A stretch of 64,000 nt of DNA from Pseudomonadota bacterium (GCA_021802555.1 JAJZRU010000005.1:60059-124058), one strand, 5' to 3'; shown: positions 1-20,016, counted from the stretch's first letter. Notes: a model not told the origin generated them from the sequence alone. Numbers and translations: made by a program.

Positions 1-36
1 CAGGCCTGAAGCGCGGCGTTTTCCCGGCACTGACCC

Positions 37-615
37 ATGGCCGGCATCCGCCTCATCGTCGGCCTGGGCAACCCCGGAGCGGAGTACGCCCAGACCCGGC
101 ACAACGCCGGGTTTTGGTTTATCGAGCGCCTGGCTGAGCAGGAGGCCTCGGCGATGCGCCCGGACAGGCGCTTTTTCGGCCTGGCGGGGCGTTGCGGCGA
201 TGCCTGGCTGCTGGCGCCGCAAACCTATATGAACCGTTCGGGAGGGTCGGTGGCTGCCATGGCCAATTTTTACCGCGTGAGCCCGGAGGAGATACTGGTG
301 GCGCACGACGAGCTGGATTTGCCGGCGGGGGGCGTGCGCCTCAAACGCGGCGGCGGCCATGCCGGTCACAATGGCCTGCGCGACATCGCCGCGCGGCTGG
401 GCAGCGCCGATTTCTGGCGCCTGCGCCTGGGCATCGGCCATCCGCGCGTCCTGGGCCTGGATCAGGCGGTGGCCGATTACGTGCTGCATCGGCCGCCGGC
501 CGCTCAGCTGGCGTCCATAGAGGCGGCGCTCGAACGTGCTCTGGCGCTGGTGCCCGAGTTTTTGCGCGGCGATTTTTCTGCCGCCATGCAACGTCTGCAC
601 ACCCAAGAACCATGA
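37..615 (+). CDS. pth: Peptidyl-tRNA hydrolase
   Basis: Recycles peptidyl-tRNA that falls off the ribosome by hydrolysing the ester bond between peptide and tRNA. The 192-residue product has the usual family length. GLGNPG lies at residues 9-14, the catalytic His22 in RHNAGF, Asn66 in TYMN, Asp91 in HDELDLP, and GGGHAGHNG follows. The ATG at 37 leads straight into the conserved first strand. The stop overlaps the next start as ATGA (612-615), so pth and ychF are translationally coupled, the usual proteobacterial pair. Confidence 0.97.
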   Translation: MAGIRLIVGLGNPGAEYAQTRHNAGFWFIERLAEQEASAMRPDRRFFGLAGRCGDAWLLAPQTYMNRSGGSVAAMANFYRVSPEEILVAHDELDLPAGGVRLKRGGGHAGHNGLRDIAARLGSADFWRLRLGIGHPRVLGLDQAVADYVLHRPPAAQLASIEAALERALALVPEFLRGDFSAAMQRLHTQEP

Positions 616-1703
616 GCCTGAAATGCGGCATCGTCGGCCTGCCCAATGTCGGCAAGTCCACTCTTTTCAACGCCCTGACTAGCGCGGGCATCGCGGCGGA
701 AAACTACCCTTTCTGCACCATCGAACCGAACACCGGCGTGGTCGAGGTGCCCGATCCGCGCCTGGCCCGGCTCGCTGCTGTGGTCAAGCCGCAGCGCGTG
801 GTTCCTGCCGTGGTGGAGTTCGTCGATATCGCCGGCTTGGTGGCGGGGGCTTCCAAGGGCGAGGGGCTGGGCAACCAGTTCCTGGCCAACATCCGCGAAA
901 CCGACGCGATTCTTCATGTCGTGCGCTGCTTTCACAACGACAACGTCATTCACGTCGCCGGCCGGGTGGATCCTCTGGCGGACGTGGAAACCATCGCCAC
1001 GGAACTGGCCCTGGCCGATTTGGCGAGCGCCGAGAAAGCGCTCGCGCGCCACGAGAAGCCTGCGCGCGCCGGCGACAAGGAAGCAAAAAAAATGGTCGCC
1101 GCCCTGGAAGCCGTGATCGCCGCGCTCAACGAGGGGCGGCCGGCGCGCGCCGCCGGGCTGGACCAGGAGGGGCTCGCGGCGGTCAAGCCGCTTTGCCTGA
1201 TGACCCTGAAACCCACGTTGTATGTCGCCAACGTCGGCGAGGAGGGTTTTCACGACAACTCCCTGCTCGATGCGCTCAAGGCCTATGCCGCCAAGGAAAA
1301 CGCCCCGGTGGTCCCGCTGTGCGCGGCGCTTGAGGCGGAGCTGCAGGAGCTTTCCCCGGATGAGCGCGTCGAATACCTCAAGGAGCTCGGTTGGGAAGAG
1401 CCCGGCCTCAATCGCCTCATCCGTGCGGCCTACGATTTGCTGGACCTGCAAACCTATTTCACCGCCGGGGTCAAAGAAGTACGTGCCTGGACCATCAGGA
1501 AAGGCGACACCGCGCCGCAGGCGGCCGGGGTCATCCATACCGATTTCGAACGCGGATTTATCCGTGCGCAGACCATAGCCTTCGAGGATTTCATTGCCTG
1601 CGGCGGCGAGCAGGGTGCCAAAGAGGCCGGGAAAATGCGCGCGGAGGGCAAGGACTACGTGGTCCGGGACGGCGACGTGATGAATTTCCTGTTCAATGTC
1701 TGA
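612..1703 (+). CDS. ychF: Redox-regulated ribosome-binding ATPase YchF
   Basis: OBG-family P-loop NTPase that prefers ATP, binds ribosomes and is linked to the oxidative stress response. The 363-residue product matches the family length exactly. The P-loop GLPNVGKST lies near residues 8-16, DIAGLV is the switch II region, and the C-terminal TGS-like domain ends in [10 protein letters not shown] longer frame opens at 192 inside pth, but the start at 612, coupled by ATGA to the pth stop, gives the conserved N-terminus [10 protein letters not shown] sigma70-type promoter for the tRNA cluster follows within 10 bases of its stop. Confidence 0.97.
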   Translation: MSLKCGIVGLPNVGKSTLFNALTSAGIAAENYPFCTIEPNTGVVEVPDPRLARLAAVVKPQRVVPAVVEFVDIAGLVAGASKGEGLGNQFLANIRETDAILHVVRCFHNDNVIHVAGRVDPLADVETIATELALADLASAEKALARHEKPARAGDKEAKKMVAALEAVIAALNEGRPARAAGLDQEGLAAVKPLCLMTLKPTLYVANVGEEGFHDNSLLDALKAYAAKENAPVVPLCAALEAELQELSPDERVEYLKELGWEEPGLNRLIRAAYDLLDLQTYFTAGVKEVRAWTIRKGDTAPQAAGVIHTDFERGFIRAQTIAFEDFIACGGEQGAKEAGKMRAEGKDYVVRDGDVMNFLFNV

Positions 1704-1712
1704 TTGCCGAGT

Positions 1713-1742
1713 TTGACACGTTTTCCCCCGCAACCGTATAAT
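1713..1742 (+). promoter_or_regulatory. Sigma70-type promoter for tRNA-tufB operon
   Basis: TTGACA at 1713-1718 and TATAAT at 1737-1742 are both perfect consensus hexamers, 18 bases apart. The predicted transcript start near 1749 lies about 10 bases before tRNA-Tyr, so this is the likely promoter for the tRNA-tufB-tRNA-Trp-secE-nusG transcript. Confidence 0.85.
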
Positions 1743-1758
1743 CCCGCGCTTTCGTTTG

Positions 1759-1843
1759 GGTGGGGTTCCCGAGCGGTCAAAGGGAGCAGACTGTAAATCT
1801 GCCGGCTCTGCCTTCGAAGGTTCGAATCCTTCCCCCACCACCA
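1759..1843 (+). tRNA. tRNA-Tyr (anticodon GTA)
   Basis: An 85-base class II tRNA with a long variable arm. The 7-base acceptor stem 1759-1765 pairs with 1833-1839, the discriminator is A and CCA is encoded (1841-1843). GTA is at 1793-1795 in the loop CTGTAAA, and the T arm carries TTCGAAT between 5-base stems. It is first of three tRNAs upstream of tufB, a conserved betaproteobacterial order. Confidence 0.97.
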
Positions 1844-1878
1844 GAGTTTAGCAGCGGGAAGCGTTCGTTCCCGGCCGG

Positions 1879-1952
1879 GCGGGTGTAGCTCAATGGTAGA
1901 GCTGAAGCCTTCCAAGCTTAAGACGAGGGTTCGATTCCCTTCACCCGCTCCA
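1879..1952 (+). tRNA. tRNA-Gly (anticodon TCC)
   Basis: A 74-base tRNA. GCGGGTG at 1879-1885 pairs with CACCCGC at 1942-1948, the discriminator is T and CCA is encoded (1950-1952). The anticodon TCC is at 1911-1913. The D loop AATGGTA and T loop TTCGATT are standard. Confidence 0.97.
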
Positions 1953-1999
1953 TTGTTTTTGTTTGTGCGTCCGTGCCGTTGAGCGGGCGAAAGAGCCAG

Positions 2000-2074
<75 letters not shown>

Positions 2075-2103
2075 GTTGCCATCGGTCGAGTTGGGGGTGT
2101 GTT

Positions 2104-3294
2104 ATGTCCAAGGAAAAATTTGAGCGCACGAAGCCGCACGTGAACGTAGGGACGATCGGGCACGTGGATCATGGGAAGACGACGCTGACGGCGGCGATCA
2201 CGACGATATTGTCGAAGAAGTATGGTGGGACGGCGAAGAACTACGCTGACATTGACTCGGCGCCGGAGGAGAAGGCGCGGGGGATCACGATCAACACGGC
2301 GCACGTGGAGTACGAGACGGCGAAGCGGCACTACGCGCACGTGGACTGTCCTGGGCATGCCGACTACGTGAAGAACATGATCACGGGTGCGGCGCAGATG
2401 GACGGCGCGATATTGGTGGTGTCGGCGGCCGACGGCCCGATGCCGCAGACGCGGGAGCACATATTGCTGGCGCGCCAGGTGGGGGTGCCGTACATCATCG
2501 TCTATATGAACAAGGCGGACATGGTGGACGATGCCGAGCTGTTGGAGTTGGTCGAGATGGAAGTGCGCGAACTGTTGTCGAAGTACGACTTTCCTGGGGA
2601 TGACACCCCCATCGTCATTGGTTCTGCCCTGAAGGCCCTGGAAGGGGATCAGAGCGACATAGGCGAGCCGAGCATCTTCAAGCTGGCCGACGCCCTGGAC
2701 AGCTACATTCCCGAGCCCGAGCGGGCCATAGACCAGCCTTTCCTGATGCCCATCGAAGACGTGTTTTCCATCTCCGGGCGGGGCACGGTGGTGACTGGGC
2801 GGGTGGAGCGCGGCATCGTCAAGGTGGGCGAGGAAATCGAGATAGTGGGCATCCGGCCGACCCAGAAGACCATCTGCACCGGGGTGGAGATGTTCAGGAA
2901 GCTTTTGGATCAGGGGCAGGCGGGGGACAACGTAGGCGTGCTGCTGCGCGGCACCAAGCGTGAGGAAGTGGAGCGGGGGCAGGTGCTGGCCAAGCCGGGG
3001 AGCATCACGCCGCACACCAAGTTCACGGCCGAGATTTATGTGCTTTCCAAGGAAGAAGGCGGGCGTCACACGCCGTTCTTCAATGGCTACCGCCCGCAGT
3101 TTTACTTCCGCACGACGGACGTGACGGGGAGCATCGAACTGCCGGCGGGGACGGAGATGGTGATGCCTGGGGACAACATCAGCATCACGGTGAGCCTGAT
3201 ATCGCCGATTGCGATGCAGGAGGGTCTGCGCTTTGCCATCCGCGAAGGCGGCCGCACCGTCGGCGCCGGCGTCGTGGCAAAGATTATCGAGTGA
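2104..3294 (+). CDS. tufB: Elongation factor Tu, first copy
   Basis: EF-Tu delivers aminoacyl-tRNA to the ribosome as a GTP complex. The 396-residue product has GHVDHGKTT (P-loop), DCPGHADYV (switch II) and NKADMVDD near residue 135. The ATG at 2104 follows a GGGGG stretch; the longer frame from 1963 would run through tRNA-Thr and is rejected. The coding sequence appears base-for-base identical to the copy at 18432. Thr and Gly codon choice differs from neighbouring genes: the first 13 Thr codons are all ACG and GGG is common, while ACC dominates in fusA and rpoB. Flanked by tRNA-Thr and tRNA-Trp. Confidence 0.98.
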   Translation: MSKEKFERTKPHVNVGTIGHVDHGKTTLTAAITTILSKKYGGTAKNYADIDSAPEEKARGITINTAHVEYETAKRHYAHVDCPGHADYVKNMITGAAQMDGAILVVSAADGPMPQTREHILLARQVGVPYIIVYMNKADMVDDAELLELVEMEVRELLSKYDFPGDDTPIVIGSALKALEGDQSDIGEPSIFKLADALDSYIPEPERAIDQPFLMPIEDVFSISGRGTVVTGRVERGIVKVGEEIEIVGIRPTQKTICTGVEMFRKLLDQGQAGDNVGVLLRGTKREEVERGQVLAKPGSITPHTKFTAEIYVLSKEEGGRHTPFFNGYRPQFYFRTTDVTGSIELPAGTEMVMPGDNISITVSLISPIAMQEGLRFAIREGGRTVGAGVVAKIIE

Positions 3295-3303
3295 GGTTCG
3301 ACG
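2104..3303 (+). repeat. Long direct repeat, tuf copy 1
   Basis: About 1,200 bases are repeated at 18432-19631 in the same orientation, 16.3 kb away. Identity starts at the ATG and ends 9 bases after the stop; on both sides the sequences then differ. The sharp limits fit gene conversion confined to the coding region. Confidence 0.93.
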
Positions 3304-3340
3304 CGCGGGCGTTTTGCCTGCGCGCCGGGTTTTTGATTGC

Positions 3341-3416
3341 AGGCCAGTAGCTCAATTGGCAGAGCGTCGGTCTCCAAAACCGAAGGTTGGGGGTTCGAGA
3401 CCCTCCTGGCCTGCCA
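3341..3416 (+). tRNA. tRNA-Trp (anticodon CCA)
   Basis: A 76-base tRNA. AGGCCAG at 3341-3347 pairs with CTGGCCT at 3406-3412, the discriminator is G and CCA is encoded (3414-3416). The anticodon CCA is at 3374-3376. Placement between tufB and secE is the conserved proteobacterial arrangement. Confidence 0.97.
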
Positions 3417-3452
3417 GATTTCGCAGGAAACGAGTGCGCGGCGACGCTGAAC

Positions 3453-3800
3453 ATGGCGGATAAAATCAAGTTGCTGATCGCGGCCCTCCTCGTTGCGGCG
3501 GGGGTGGCGGGCTTTTATCTATTGGCTGCGTATCCGACGGTATTGCGCGTGCTTGCCGTGCTTGCCGGAATGGGCGCCGCCGCTGCGCTGGCCTATTTCA
3601 CCGAGGCCGGGAAGGCGTTTGCCGCATTTGCCAGGGAGTCCTGGGTGGAGGCCAAGAAAGTGGTTTGGCCCAGCCGCAAGGAGACCATACAGTCCACGAG
3701 CCTGGTGATCGGGTTTGTGGTGGTGATGGCGATTTTTCTCTGGCTGGTGGATGCGGGCCTGGCTTGGGTAGTGCGCTTGGCTATGGGGCAGGGGGCCTAA
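3453..3800 (+). CDS. secE: Preprotein translocase subunit SecE
   Basis: Inner-membrane subunit of the SecYEG channel that clamps SecY. The 115-residue product has three predicted membrane helices (residues about 7-28, 31-50, 85-108). The conserved amphipathic segment [17 protein letters not shown] precedes the last helix and identifies the family. The ATG at 3453 gives MADKIKLL. nusG starts 2 bases after the stop, so the two are co-translated. Confidence 0.96.
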   Translation: MADKIKLLIAALLVAAGVAGFYLLAAYPTVLRVLAVLAGMGAAAALAYFTEAGKAFAAFARESWVEAKKVVWPSRKETIQSTSLVIGFVVVMAIFLWLVDAGLAWVVRLAMGQGA

Positions 3801-3802
3801 CG

Positions 3803-4330
3803 ATGCGTTGGTATGTGGTTCACGCCTATTCGGGCTTTGAAAAGAGTGTTGCCAAGACCTTGGCTGAGCGCATCGAGCGCTCGGGCATGAAGGATCGCTT
3901 TGGCGAGATACTGGTGCCGGTGGAAGAGGTTGTGGAAATGAAAGGCGGCCAGAAGGCCGTCTCCGAGCGCAAGTTCTTTCCCGGCTATGTGCTGGTGCAG
4001 ATGGAAATGAACGACGACACCTGGCACCTGGTGAAGAGCACGCCCAAGGTTACCGGCTTCGTCGGCGGCAGCGCCATGCGCCCCACGCCCATTTCGGACA
4101 AGGAAGTGCAGGCCATCCTCGACCAGATCCGCGAAGGGGTGGAAAAGCCCAGGCCCAAGGTATTGTTCGAAGTGGGGCAGGCGGTTCGCGTGGTGGACGG
4201 CCCCTTCACGGACTTCAACGGCACGGTGGAAGAGGTCAATTACGACAAGAGCAAGCTGCGCGTGTCGGTGCTTATTTTCGGCCGCGCCACGCCTGTGGAA
4301 CTGGAGTTCGCGCAGGTCGAGAAGGTGTGA
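3803..4330 (+). CDS. nusG: Transcription termination/antitermination protein NusG
   Basis: Binds RNA polymerase, suppresses pausing and links transcription to Rho or to the ribosome. The 175-residue product has the NGN domain ([16 protein letters not shown] at the start, [10 protein letters not shown] near residue 58) and a C-terminal KOW domain containing [15 protein letters not shown]. Slightly shorter than the 181 residues of E. coli. It starts 2 bases after secE and is followed at once by a terminator hairpin. Confidence 0.97.
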   Translation: MRWYVVHAYSGFEKSVAKTLAERIERSGMKDRFGEILVPVEEVVEMKGGQKAVSERKFFPGYVLVQMEMNDDTWHLVKSTPKVTGFVGGSAMRPTPISDKEVQAILDQIREGVEKPRPKVLFEVGQAVRVVDGPFTDFNGTVEEVNYDKSKLRVSVLIFGRATPVELEFAQVEKV

Positions 4331-4332
4331 GG

Positions 4333-4351
4333 CGGCGCATGCGCCGTTTTT
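4333..4351 (+). terminator. Rho-independent terminator after nusG
   Basis: Five-base GC stem CGGCG/CGCCG (4333-4337 with 4342-4346), loop CATG, then TTTTT at 4347-4351. It begins 3 bases after the nusG stop and probably separates secE-nusG from rplK, perhaps only partly. Confidence 0.7.
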
Positions 4352-4355
4352 GGAG

Positions 4356-4388
4356 CCGATGCCGGCAGGCGCAGGCCGCCGGCATCGG
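4356..4388 (+). promoter_or_regulatory. Perfect 10-bp hairpin in rplK leader
   Basis: CCGATGCCGG (4356-4365) pairs perfectly with CCGGCATCGG (4379-4388) around a 13-base loop. No T run follows, so it is not a plain terminator. It lies 62 bases before rplK, where L1 represses the L11-L1 mRNA in related bacteria; a role as L1 target or antiterminator is inference. Confidence 0.4.
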
Positions 4389-4450
4389 AAATGAGGAGCG
4401 CCGCGACCCCGGGTACAAAGCGCGTTTGAACTCGATATTGGAGCGAAATC

Positions 4451-4882
4451 ATGGCTAAGAAAGTAGTTGGCTACATCAAACTGCAGGTGCCGGCGGGCAA
4501 GGCGAACCCCTCGCCGCCCATCGGCCCGGCCCTCGGTCAGAAGGGCCTCAACATCATGGAATTCTGCAAGGCCTTCAATGCCAAGACCCAGGGCATGGAG
4601 CCGGGCTTGCCGATTCCCGTCGTGATCACCGCTTTTGCGGACAAGTCTTTCACCTTCGTGATGAAGACTCCGCCTGCCACCGTGCTGATCAAGAAGGCGA
4701 TCAAGCTGGACAAGGGCAGCGCCAAGCCGCATACCGACAAGGTGGGCAAGATCACGCGCGCGCAACTGGAAGAGATCGCCAAGGCCAAGATGCCTGACCT
4801 GACCGCAGCCGACATGGACGCGGCGGTGCGCACCATTGCCGGCTCCGCCCGTTCCATGGGCGTCGAAGTGGAAGGGGTTTGA
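4451..4882 (+). CDS. rplK: 50S ribosomal protein L11
   Basis: Binds the GTPase-associated region of 23S rRNA and helps factor turnover and RelA activation. The 143-residue product shows the Pro-rich N-terminal [19 protein letters not shown] and the C-terminal rRNA-binding segment ending [16 protein letters not shown] stands 7 bases before the ATG. The stop is 2 bases before rplA. Confidence 0.98.
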   Translation: MAKKVVGYIKLQVPAGKANPSPPIGPALGQKGLNIMEFCKAFNAKTQGMEPGLPIPVVITAFADKSFTFVMKTPPATVLIKKAIKLDKGSAKPHTDKVGKITRAQLEEIAKAKMPDLTAADMDAAVRTIAGSARSMGVEVEGV

Positions 4883-4884
4883 AC

Positions 4885-5580
4885 ATGGCCAAGCTTTCCA
4901 AACGCCAGCAGGCCATCAAGGCCAAGGTCGATCGCAGCAAGCTGTACCCGGTGGCCGAAGCGCTGGAGCTGGTCAAGCAGACTGCTACGGCCAAATTCGA
5001 CGAATCCATCGACGTGGCGGTGAATCTCGGTGTGGATGCGCGCAAGTCCGATCAAATGGTGCGCGGTTCGGTGGTGCTGCCCAAGGGCACCGGCAAGAGC
5101 GTGCGAGTCGCGGTGTTCGCCCAGGGCGCGGCCGCCGAGACGGCGAAGAACGCCGGCGCTGACATCGTCGGTTTCGACGATCTGGCTGCCGAGGTCAAGG
5201 GCGGGCGCATGGATTTCGATGTCGTCATCGCCACCCCGGACGCCATGAAGGTGGTCGGCCAGTTGGGGCAGATCCTGGGCCCGCGCGGCCTCATGCCCAA
5301 CCCCAAGGTCGGAACCGTGACGCCCAACGTGGCCGAGGCTGTGAAGAACGCGAAGGCGGGCCAGGTGCAATATCGCAACGACAAGGCGGGTATCGTGCAC
5401 TGCACCATCGGTCGTGCGTCGTTCGCGCCGGCAGATCTGCAGCAAAACCTTCTGGCGCTCGTCGACGCTCTGCAAAAGGCCAAGCCCGCCGCCGCCAAAG
5501 GCATTTATTTGAAGCGCATGACCGTCTCCAGCACCATGGGAGTGGGCATACGCATCGACCAGGCCAGCCTTGCCGGCTGA
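4885..5580 (+). CDS. rplA: 50S ribosomal protein L1
   Basis: Forms the L1 stalk that guides deacylated tRNA from the E site, and represses its own operon by binding mRNA. The 231-residue product has the signature [18 protein letters not shown] near residues 132-149. The ATG at 4885 gives MAKLSKRQ; an upstream TTG at 4879 overlaps the rplK stop and is not needed. The 3' end runs into the L10 leader. Confidence 0.98.
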   Translation: MAKLSKRQQAIKAKVDRSKLYPVAEALELVKQTATAKFDESIDVAVNLGVDARKSDQMVRGSVVLPKGTGKSVRVAVFAQGAAAETAKNAGADIVGFDDLAAEVKGGRMDFDVVIATPDAMKVVGQLGQILGPRGLMPNPKVGTVTPNVAEAVKNAKAGQVQYRNDKAGIVHCTIGRASFAPADLQQNLLALVDALQKAKPAAAKGIYLKRMTVSSTMGVGIRIDQASLAG

Positions 5581-5590
5581 CCCGGCGACA

Positions 5591-5735
5591 GAACTTTGGG
5601 CCCGTCCGGCGCGGTACGGCCGGGCGGGGTTGTCAAAGACCGTAGGTATTCGAAGGGATTTAATTTCGGGGAGCAGGCGGCGGCGGAACGCATTTTCTGC
5701 CGCTTGCTCCATCGGGGCCTACGCAGATGGCGCAC
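5591..5735 (+). promoter_or_regulatory. L10 leader (autoregulatory mRNA structure)
   Basis: The 230-base rplA-rplJ gap holds paired blocks typical of the L10(L12)4 binding site: CTTTG (5594-5598) can pair with CAAAG (5634-5638), CGTAGG (5641-5646) with CCTACG (5718-5723), and an inner hairpin closes with GAGCA/TGCTC (5671-5675 with 5705-5709). Binding of excess L10-L12 would block translation of rplJ and rplL. The match is by eye to the known leader layout. Confidence 0.7.
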
Positions 5736-5810
5736 CCAAGCAGGATTCCCCTGTCAAGGTCGCCGAAAGGGGCGGAGTAATACGCCTCCATGTTAGGAAG
5801 GAGTTGGACC

Positions 5811-6335
5811 TTGAGTCTCAATCTTGACGAGAAAAAGGCCGTCGTCGCCGAGATCAGCGCCCAGGTGGTGGGCGCCCAGGCGATGGTCGTGGCTGAGTAT
5901 CGCGGCGTCACCGTGGCGGACATGACGCGGTTGCGGGCGAAAGCCCGCCAGAGCGGCGTGTATCTGCGGGTGTTGAAAAACACCCTGGCGCGCAAGGCGG
6001 TCAGGGAGACGCCCTTTGCCAGTCTGGCCGACCAGATGGTCGGCCCCCTGGCCTATGGCATTTCCCGGGATCCCGTTGCCGCGGCCAAGGTGATGCAGGA
6101 GTTCGCCAAAGCCAACGACAAATTCGTCATCAAGGCCGGTGCCATGCCCAACAAGGTGCTTTCCACCCAGGAAGTCACCGCCTTGGCCGCCATGCCCAGC
6201 CGCGAAGAACTGCTGGCGAAGCTTTTGGGCACCATGCAGGCGCCCATCGCCCAGTTCGTGCGCACCCTCAACGAGGTGCCGACGAAGCTTGTCCGCGGTC
6301 TGGCGGCCGTGCGCGACCAGAAACAAGCGGCCTGA
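5811..6335 (+). CDS. rplJ: 50S ribosomal protein L10 (TTG start)
   Basis: Base of the L7/L12 stalk; with L12 it represses its own mRNA through the upstream leader. The 174-residue product starts [14 protein letters not shown], matching betaproteobacterial L10. The TTG at 5811 is chosen because AAGGAG at 5798-5803 sits 7 bases before it. The in-frame ATG at 5790 would place that site inside the gene and add seven unconserved residues. Confidence 0.95.
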   Translation: MSLNLDEKKAVVAEISAQVVGAQAMVVAEYRGVTVADMTRLRAKARQSGVYLRVLKNTLARKAVRETPFASLADQMVGPLAYGISRDPVAAAKVMQEFAKANDKFVIKAGAMPNKVLSTQEVTALAAMPSREELLAKLLGTMQAPIAQFVRTLNEVPTKLVRGLAAVRDQKQAA

Positions 6336-6381
6336 TTGTTTTGTCCGAGTTTTCATCGATTATTTGACAGGAGTTATGAAT

Positions 6382-6759
6382 ATGGCTACCAAAGCTGAAA
6401 TCCTTGACGCCATCGCCGGCATGACGGTTCTGGAATTGTCCGAACTCATCAAGGAAATGGAAGAAAAATTCGGCGTCAGCGCCGCCGCGACAGCGGTGGC
6501 GGTGGCCGCCCCCGCCGCGGGCGGCGCCGCTCCGGCGGCCGAGGAAAAGACCGAGTTCACCGTGGTGCTGGCCGCCGCGGGGGAAAAGAAGGTCGAAGTC
6601 ATCAAGGTGGTGCGCGCGGCGACCGGCCTGGGCCTGAAGGAGGCCAAGGACCTGGTGGATGGCGCTCCCAAGCCGGTGAAGGAGGGCGTGAACAAGGCCG
6701 ATGCCGAAGCGCTCAAGAAGCAGTTGGAAGATGCGGGCGCCAAGGTCGAACTGAAATAA
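6382..6759 (+). CDS. rplL: 50S ribosomal protein L7/L12
   Basis: Multi-copy stalk protein that recruits translation GTPases. The 125-residue product has an N-terminal dimer domain, an Ala/Val-rich hinge (about residues 36-57) and the C-terminal domain with [26 protein letters not shown]. Two ATGs stand at 6376 and 6382; GGAG at 6370-6373 is 8 bases before the second and only 2 before the first, so 6382 is preferred. Confidence 0.96.
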   Translation: MATKAEILDAIAGMTVLELSELIKEMEEKFGVSAAATAVAVAAPAAGGAAPAAEEKTEFTVVLAAAGEKKVEVIKVVRAATGLGLKEAKDLVDGAPKPVKEGVNKADAEALKKQLEDAGAKVELK

Positions 6760-6773
6760 GCGCCCAGGCCCGG

Positions 6774-6797
6774 CTCCGCGGGATGCGTCCCGCGGAG
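6774..6797 (+). other. Perfect 10-bp hairpin after rplL
   Basis: CTCCGCGGGA (6774-6783), loop TGCG, TCCCGCGGAG (6788-6797). No T run follows. It lies 15 bases after the rplL stop, where E. coli has the rplL-rpoB attenuator, and may be a partial terminator or processing element that lowers rpoB relative to L12. Confidence 0.55.
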
Positions 6798-6802
6798 GGC
6801 AA

Positions 6803-6869
6803 ACCCAAAAACCCAACCCGGAGTCCCGGACTGCCGGGCATTACGCATTTGCGGCGCGGGTTTTTGGGT
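6803..6869 (+). other. Long-range stem before rpoB, possible RNase III site
   Basis: ACCCAAAAACCC (6803-6814) is the exact reverse complement of GGGTTTTTGGGT (6858-6869), closing a 43-base loop with its own CCCGG/CCGGG pairing. E. coli has an RNase III cut in the equivalent intergenic region; the same role here is inference. Confidence 0.5.
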
Positions 6870-6960
6870 GTGCCGGTACGCGCGCAAGATTGTTGCCCGC
6901 AAGAATGTTTCAGCAAGGCAGTCCCGCCGTCGCTTTATCCCTGAACCTCAAGGAGATTCC

Positions 6961-11037
<4,077 letters not shown>

Positions 11038-11088
11038 ACTCAGCCCGATGGCGGGGATTGCCCCGCCTGACGCCGCACGGAGAAGCCC

Positions 11089-15281
<4,193 letters not shown>

Positions 15282-15285
<4 letters not shown>

Positions 15286-15310
15286 CACAGGGTATCCGAT
15301 CACCTAGAAT
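15282..15310 (+). promoter_or_regulatory. Sigma70-type promoter for rpsL operon
   Basis: TTGACA at 15282-15287 (perfect, overlapping the rpoC stop) and TAGAAT at 15305-15310 (5 of 6), spacing exactly 17. The predicted start near 15317 gives an rpsL leader of roughly 95 bases containing a strong hairpin. Confidence 0.8.
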
Positions 15311-15361
15311 CCGCGGTCTTTACTGGGGCCTTCCTGGTGATCGGCCCTCTTGAATCCGTGA

Positions 15362-15391
15362 CGGGACGGCGCATGCCGTCCCGGTTGTTTT
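15362..15391 (+). terminator. Hairpin with weak T run in rpsL leader
   Basis: CGGGACGGC (15362-15370), loop GCAT, GCCGTCCCG (15375-15383), then GTTGTTTT. The shape is that of a rho-independent terminator with an imperfect T tract. As it lies downstream of the rpsL promoter, it would act as an attenuator on rpsL and as a partial terminator for rpoBC read-through. Confidence 0.55.
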
Positions 15392-15411
15392 GAGAGTAGC
15401 CAACAGAAACC

Positions 15412-15792
15412 ATGCCAACCATCAATCAGCTGATCCGCAAGCCGCGCGAAGCTCCGCAGGCGAAAAGCAAGGTTCCCGCCTTGGAGTCCTGCCCACAAAA
15501 GCGCGGGGTGTGCACGCGCGTGTACACCACCACTCCGAAAAAACCCAACTCCGCCTTGCGGAAGGTCTGCAAGGTCCGCCTGACCAACGGTTTCGAGGTG
15601 ATCAGCTACATCGGCGGCGAAGGCCATAACCTGCAGGAGCACTCGGTGGTGCTGATCCGCGGCGGCCGCGTGAAGGATTTGCCGGGTGTGCGCTATCACA
15701 CGGTGCGCGGATCGCTGGATACCGCGGGCGTCAAGGATCGCAAGCAAGCTCGTTCCAAGTACGGCGCGAAGCGCGCCAAGCAGGGCAAGTAA
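15412..15792 (+). CDS. rpsL: 30S ribosomal protein S12
   Basis: Decoding-centre protein, 126 residues. [12 protein letters not shown] and [13 protein letters not shown], the two loops where streptomycin resistance arises, are in the usual sensitive form. Start ATG at 15412 gives [10 protein letters not shown]. First gene of rpsL-rpsG-fusA-tufA. Confidence 0.98.
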   Translation: MPTINQLIRKPREAPQAKSKVPALESCPQKRGVCTRVYTTTPKKPNSALRKVCKVRLTNGFEVISYIGGEGHNLQEHSVVLIRGGRVKDLPGVRYHTVRGSLDTAGVKDRKQARSKYGAKRAKQGK

Positions 15793-15795
15793 TAG

Positions 15796-16278
<483 letters not shown>

Positions 16279-16308
16279 TCAGGCAGCTTCCCAAGCAGGT
16301 AATCAGAC

Positions 16309-18402
<2,094 letters not shown>

Positions 18403-18431
18403 ACCTCATAACCTATTGAGCGAGAGTCATC

Positions 18432-19622
18432 ATGTCCAAGGAAAAATTTGAGCGCACGAAGCCGCACGTGAACGTAGGGACGATCGGGCACGTGGATCAT
18501 GGGAAGACGACGCTGACGGCGGCGATCACGACGATATTGTCGAAGAAGTATGGTGGGACGGCGAAGAACTACGCTGACATTGACTCGGCGCCGGAGGAGA
18601 AGGCGCGGGGGATCACGATCAACACGGCGCACGTGGAGTACGAGACGGCGAAGCGGCACTACGCGCACGTGGACTGTCCTGGGCATGCCGACTACGTGAA
18701 GAACATGATCACGGGTGCGGCGCAGATGGACGGCGCGATATTGGTGGTGTCGGCGGCCGACGGCCCGATGCCGCAGACGCGGGAGCACATATTGCTGGCG
18801 CGCCAGGTGGGGGTGCCGTACATCATCGTCTATATGAACAAGGCGGACATGGTGGACGATGCCGAGCTGTTGGAGTTGGTCGAGATGGAAGTGCGCGAAC
18901 TGTTGTCGAAGTACGACTTTCCTGGGGATGACACCCCCATCGTCATTGGTTCTGCCCTGAAGGCCCTGGAAGGGGATCAGAGCGACATAGGCGAGCCGAG
19001 CATCTTCAAGCTGGCCGACGCCCTGGACAGCTACATTCCCGAGCCCGAGCGGGCCATAGACCAGCCTTTCCTGATGCCCATCGAAGACGTGTTTTCCATC
19101 TCCGGGCGGGGCACGGTGGTGACTGGGCGGGTGGAGCGCGGCATCGTCAAGGTGGGCGAGGAAATCGAGATAGTGGGCATCCGGCCGACCCAGAAGACCA
19201 TCTGCACCGGGGTGGAGATGTTCAGGAAGCTTTTGGATCAGGGGCAGGCGGGGGACAACGTAGGCGTGCTGCTGCGCGGCACCAAGCGTGAGGAAGTGGA
19301 GCGGGGGCAGGTGCTGGCCAAGCCGGGGAGCATCACGCCGCACACCAAGTTCACGGCCGAGATTTATGTGCTTTCCAAGGAAGAAGGCGGGCGTCACACG
19401 CCGTTCTTCAATGGCTACCGCCCGCAGTTTTACTTCCGCACGACGGACGTGACGGGGAGCATCGAACTGCCGGCGGGGACGGAGATGGTGATGCCTGGGG
19501 ACAACATCAGCATCACGGTGAGCCTGATATCGCCGATTGCGATGCAGGAGGGTCTGCGCTTTGCCATCCGCGAAGGCGGCCGCACCGTCGGCGCCGGCGT
19601 CGTGGCAAAGATTATCGAGTGA
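18432..19622 (+). CDS. tufA: Elongation factor Tu, second copy
   Basis: Encodes the same 396-residue EF-Tu as 2104-3294 with no difference seen in protein or DNA. The ATG at 18432 follows a weak GAGAG site. Its place after fusA is the standard tufA position. The gene shares the odd ACG/GGG-rich 5' third, so the skew is a property of both alleles and not of one location. Confidence 0.98.
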   Translation: MSKEKFERTKPHVNVGTIGHVDHGKTTLTAAITTILSKKYGGTAKNYADIDSAPEEKARGITINTAHVEYETAKRHYAHVDCPGHADYVKNMITGAAQMDGAILVVSAADGPMPQTREHILLARQVGVPYIIVYMNKADMVDDAELLELVEMEVRELLSKYDFPGDDTPIVIGSALKALEGDQSDIGEPSIFKLADALDSYIPEPERAIDQPFLMPIEDVFSISGRGTVVTGRVERGIVKVGEEIEIVGIRPTQKTICTGVEMFRKLLDQGQAGDNVGVLLRGTKREEVERGQVLAKPGSITPHTKFTAEIYVLSKEEGGRHTPFFNGYRPQFYFRTTDVTGSIELPAGTEMVMPGDNISITVSLISPIAMQEGLRFAIREGGRTVGAGVVAKIIE

Positions 19623-19631
19623 GGTTCGACG
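18432..19631 (+). repeat. Long direct repeat, tuf copy 2
   Basis: Partner of 2104-3303. Identity begins at ATG and stops after the shared 9 bases downstream of the stop codon. Recombination between the copies could delete or duplicate the 16 kb holding rpoBC and other essential genes. Confidence 0.93.
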
Positions 19632-19652
19632 GGGCTCGAAAAAAGGTATAAT
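19625..19652 (+). promoter_or_regulatory. Candidate promoter of S10 operon
   Basis: TATAAT is perfect at 19647-19652. The best -35 at 16-base spacing is TTCGAC (19625-19630), which is poor. It lies in the 70-base tufA-rpsJ gap, about 40 bases before rpsJ. A long S10 leader of the E. coli L4-binding type does not fit in this space. Confidence 0.5.
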
Positions 19653-19692
19653 TACGCGTTTTGCGCCGGGCGCCTGATTCACGAAAGCAGTT

Positions 19693-20001
19693 ATGCAAAG
19701 CCAAAAAATTCGCATCCGCCTCAAGGCGTTCGATTACAAGCTGATCGATCAGTCCGCCATCGAGATCGTGGAGACGGCCAAGCGCACCGGCGCTGTGGTA
19801 AAGGGGCCGGTGCCTCTGCCGACGTCGATCGAGCGTTTTGACGTCCTGCGCTCCCCGCACGTCAACAAGACCTCGCGCGATCAGTTCGAAATCCGCACCC
19901 ACCGGCGCCTGATGGACATCATCGATCCGACGGAAAAGACGGTGGATGCGCTGATGAAGTTGGACCTGCCCGCGGGGGTTGACGTCGAGATTCGACTCTA
20001 G
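19693..20001 (+). CDS. rpsJ: 30S ribosomal protein S10
   Basis: 30S head protein that also serves as NusE in antitermination and binds NusG. The 102-residue product starts [16 protein letters not shown] and has [20 protein letters not shown], the loop that contacts NusB and rRNA. First gene of the S10 operon. Confidence 0.98.
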   Translation: MQSQKIRIRLKAFDYKLIDQSAIEIVETAKRTGAVVKGPVPLPTSIERFDVLRSPHVNKTSRDQFEIRTHRRLMDIIDPTEKTVDALMKLDLPAGVDVEIRL

Positions 20002-20016
20002 CAGGCGATGTTAAAC

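Noticed and set aside
1..9. Possible last codons of rplY (CAG GCC TGA)
   Set aside because: rplY often precedes pth, but three codons are too little to support a feature.
19623..19692. L4-binding S10 leader as in E. coli
   Set aside because: The gap is only 70 bases and shows no matching helices.
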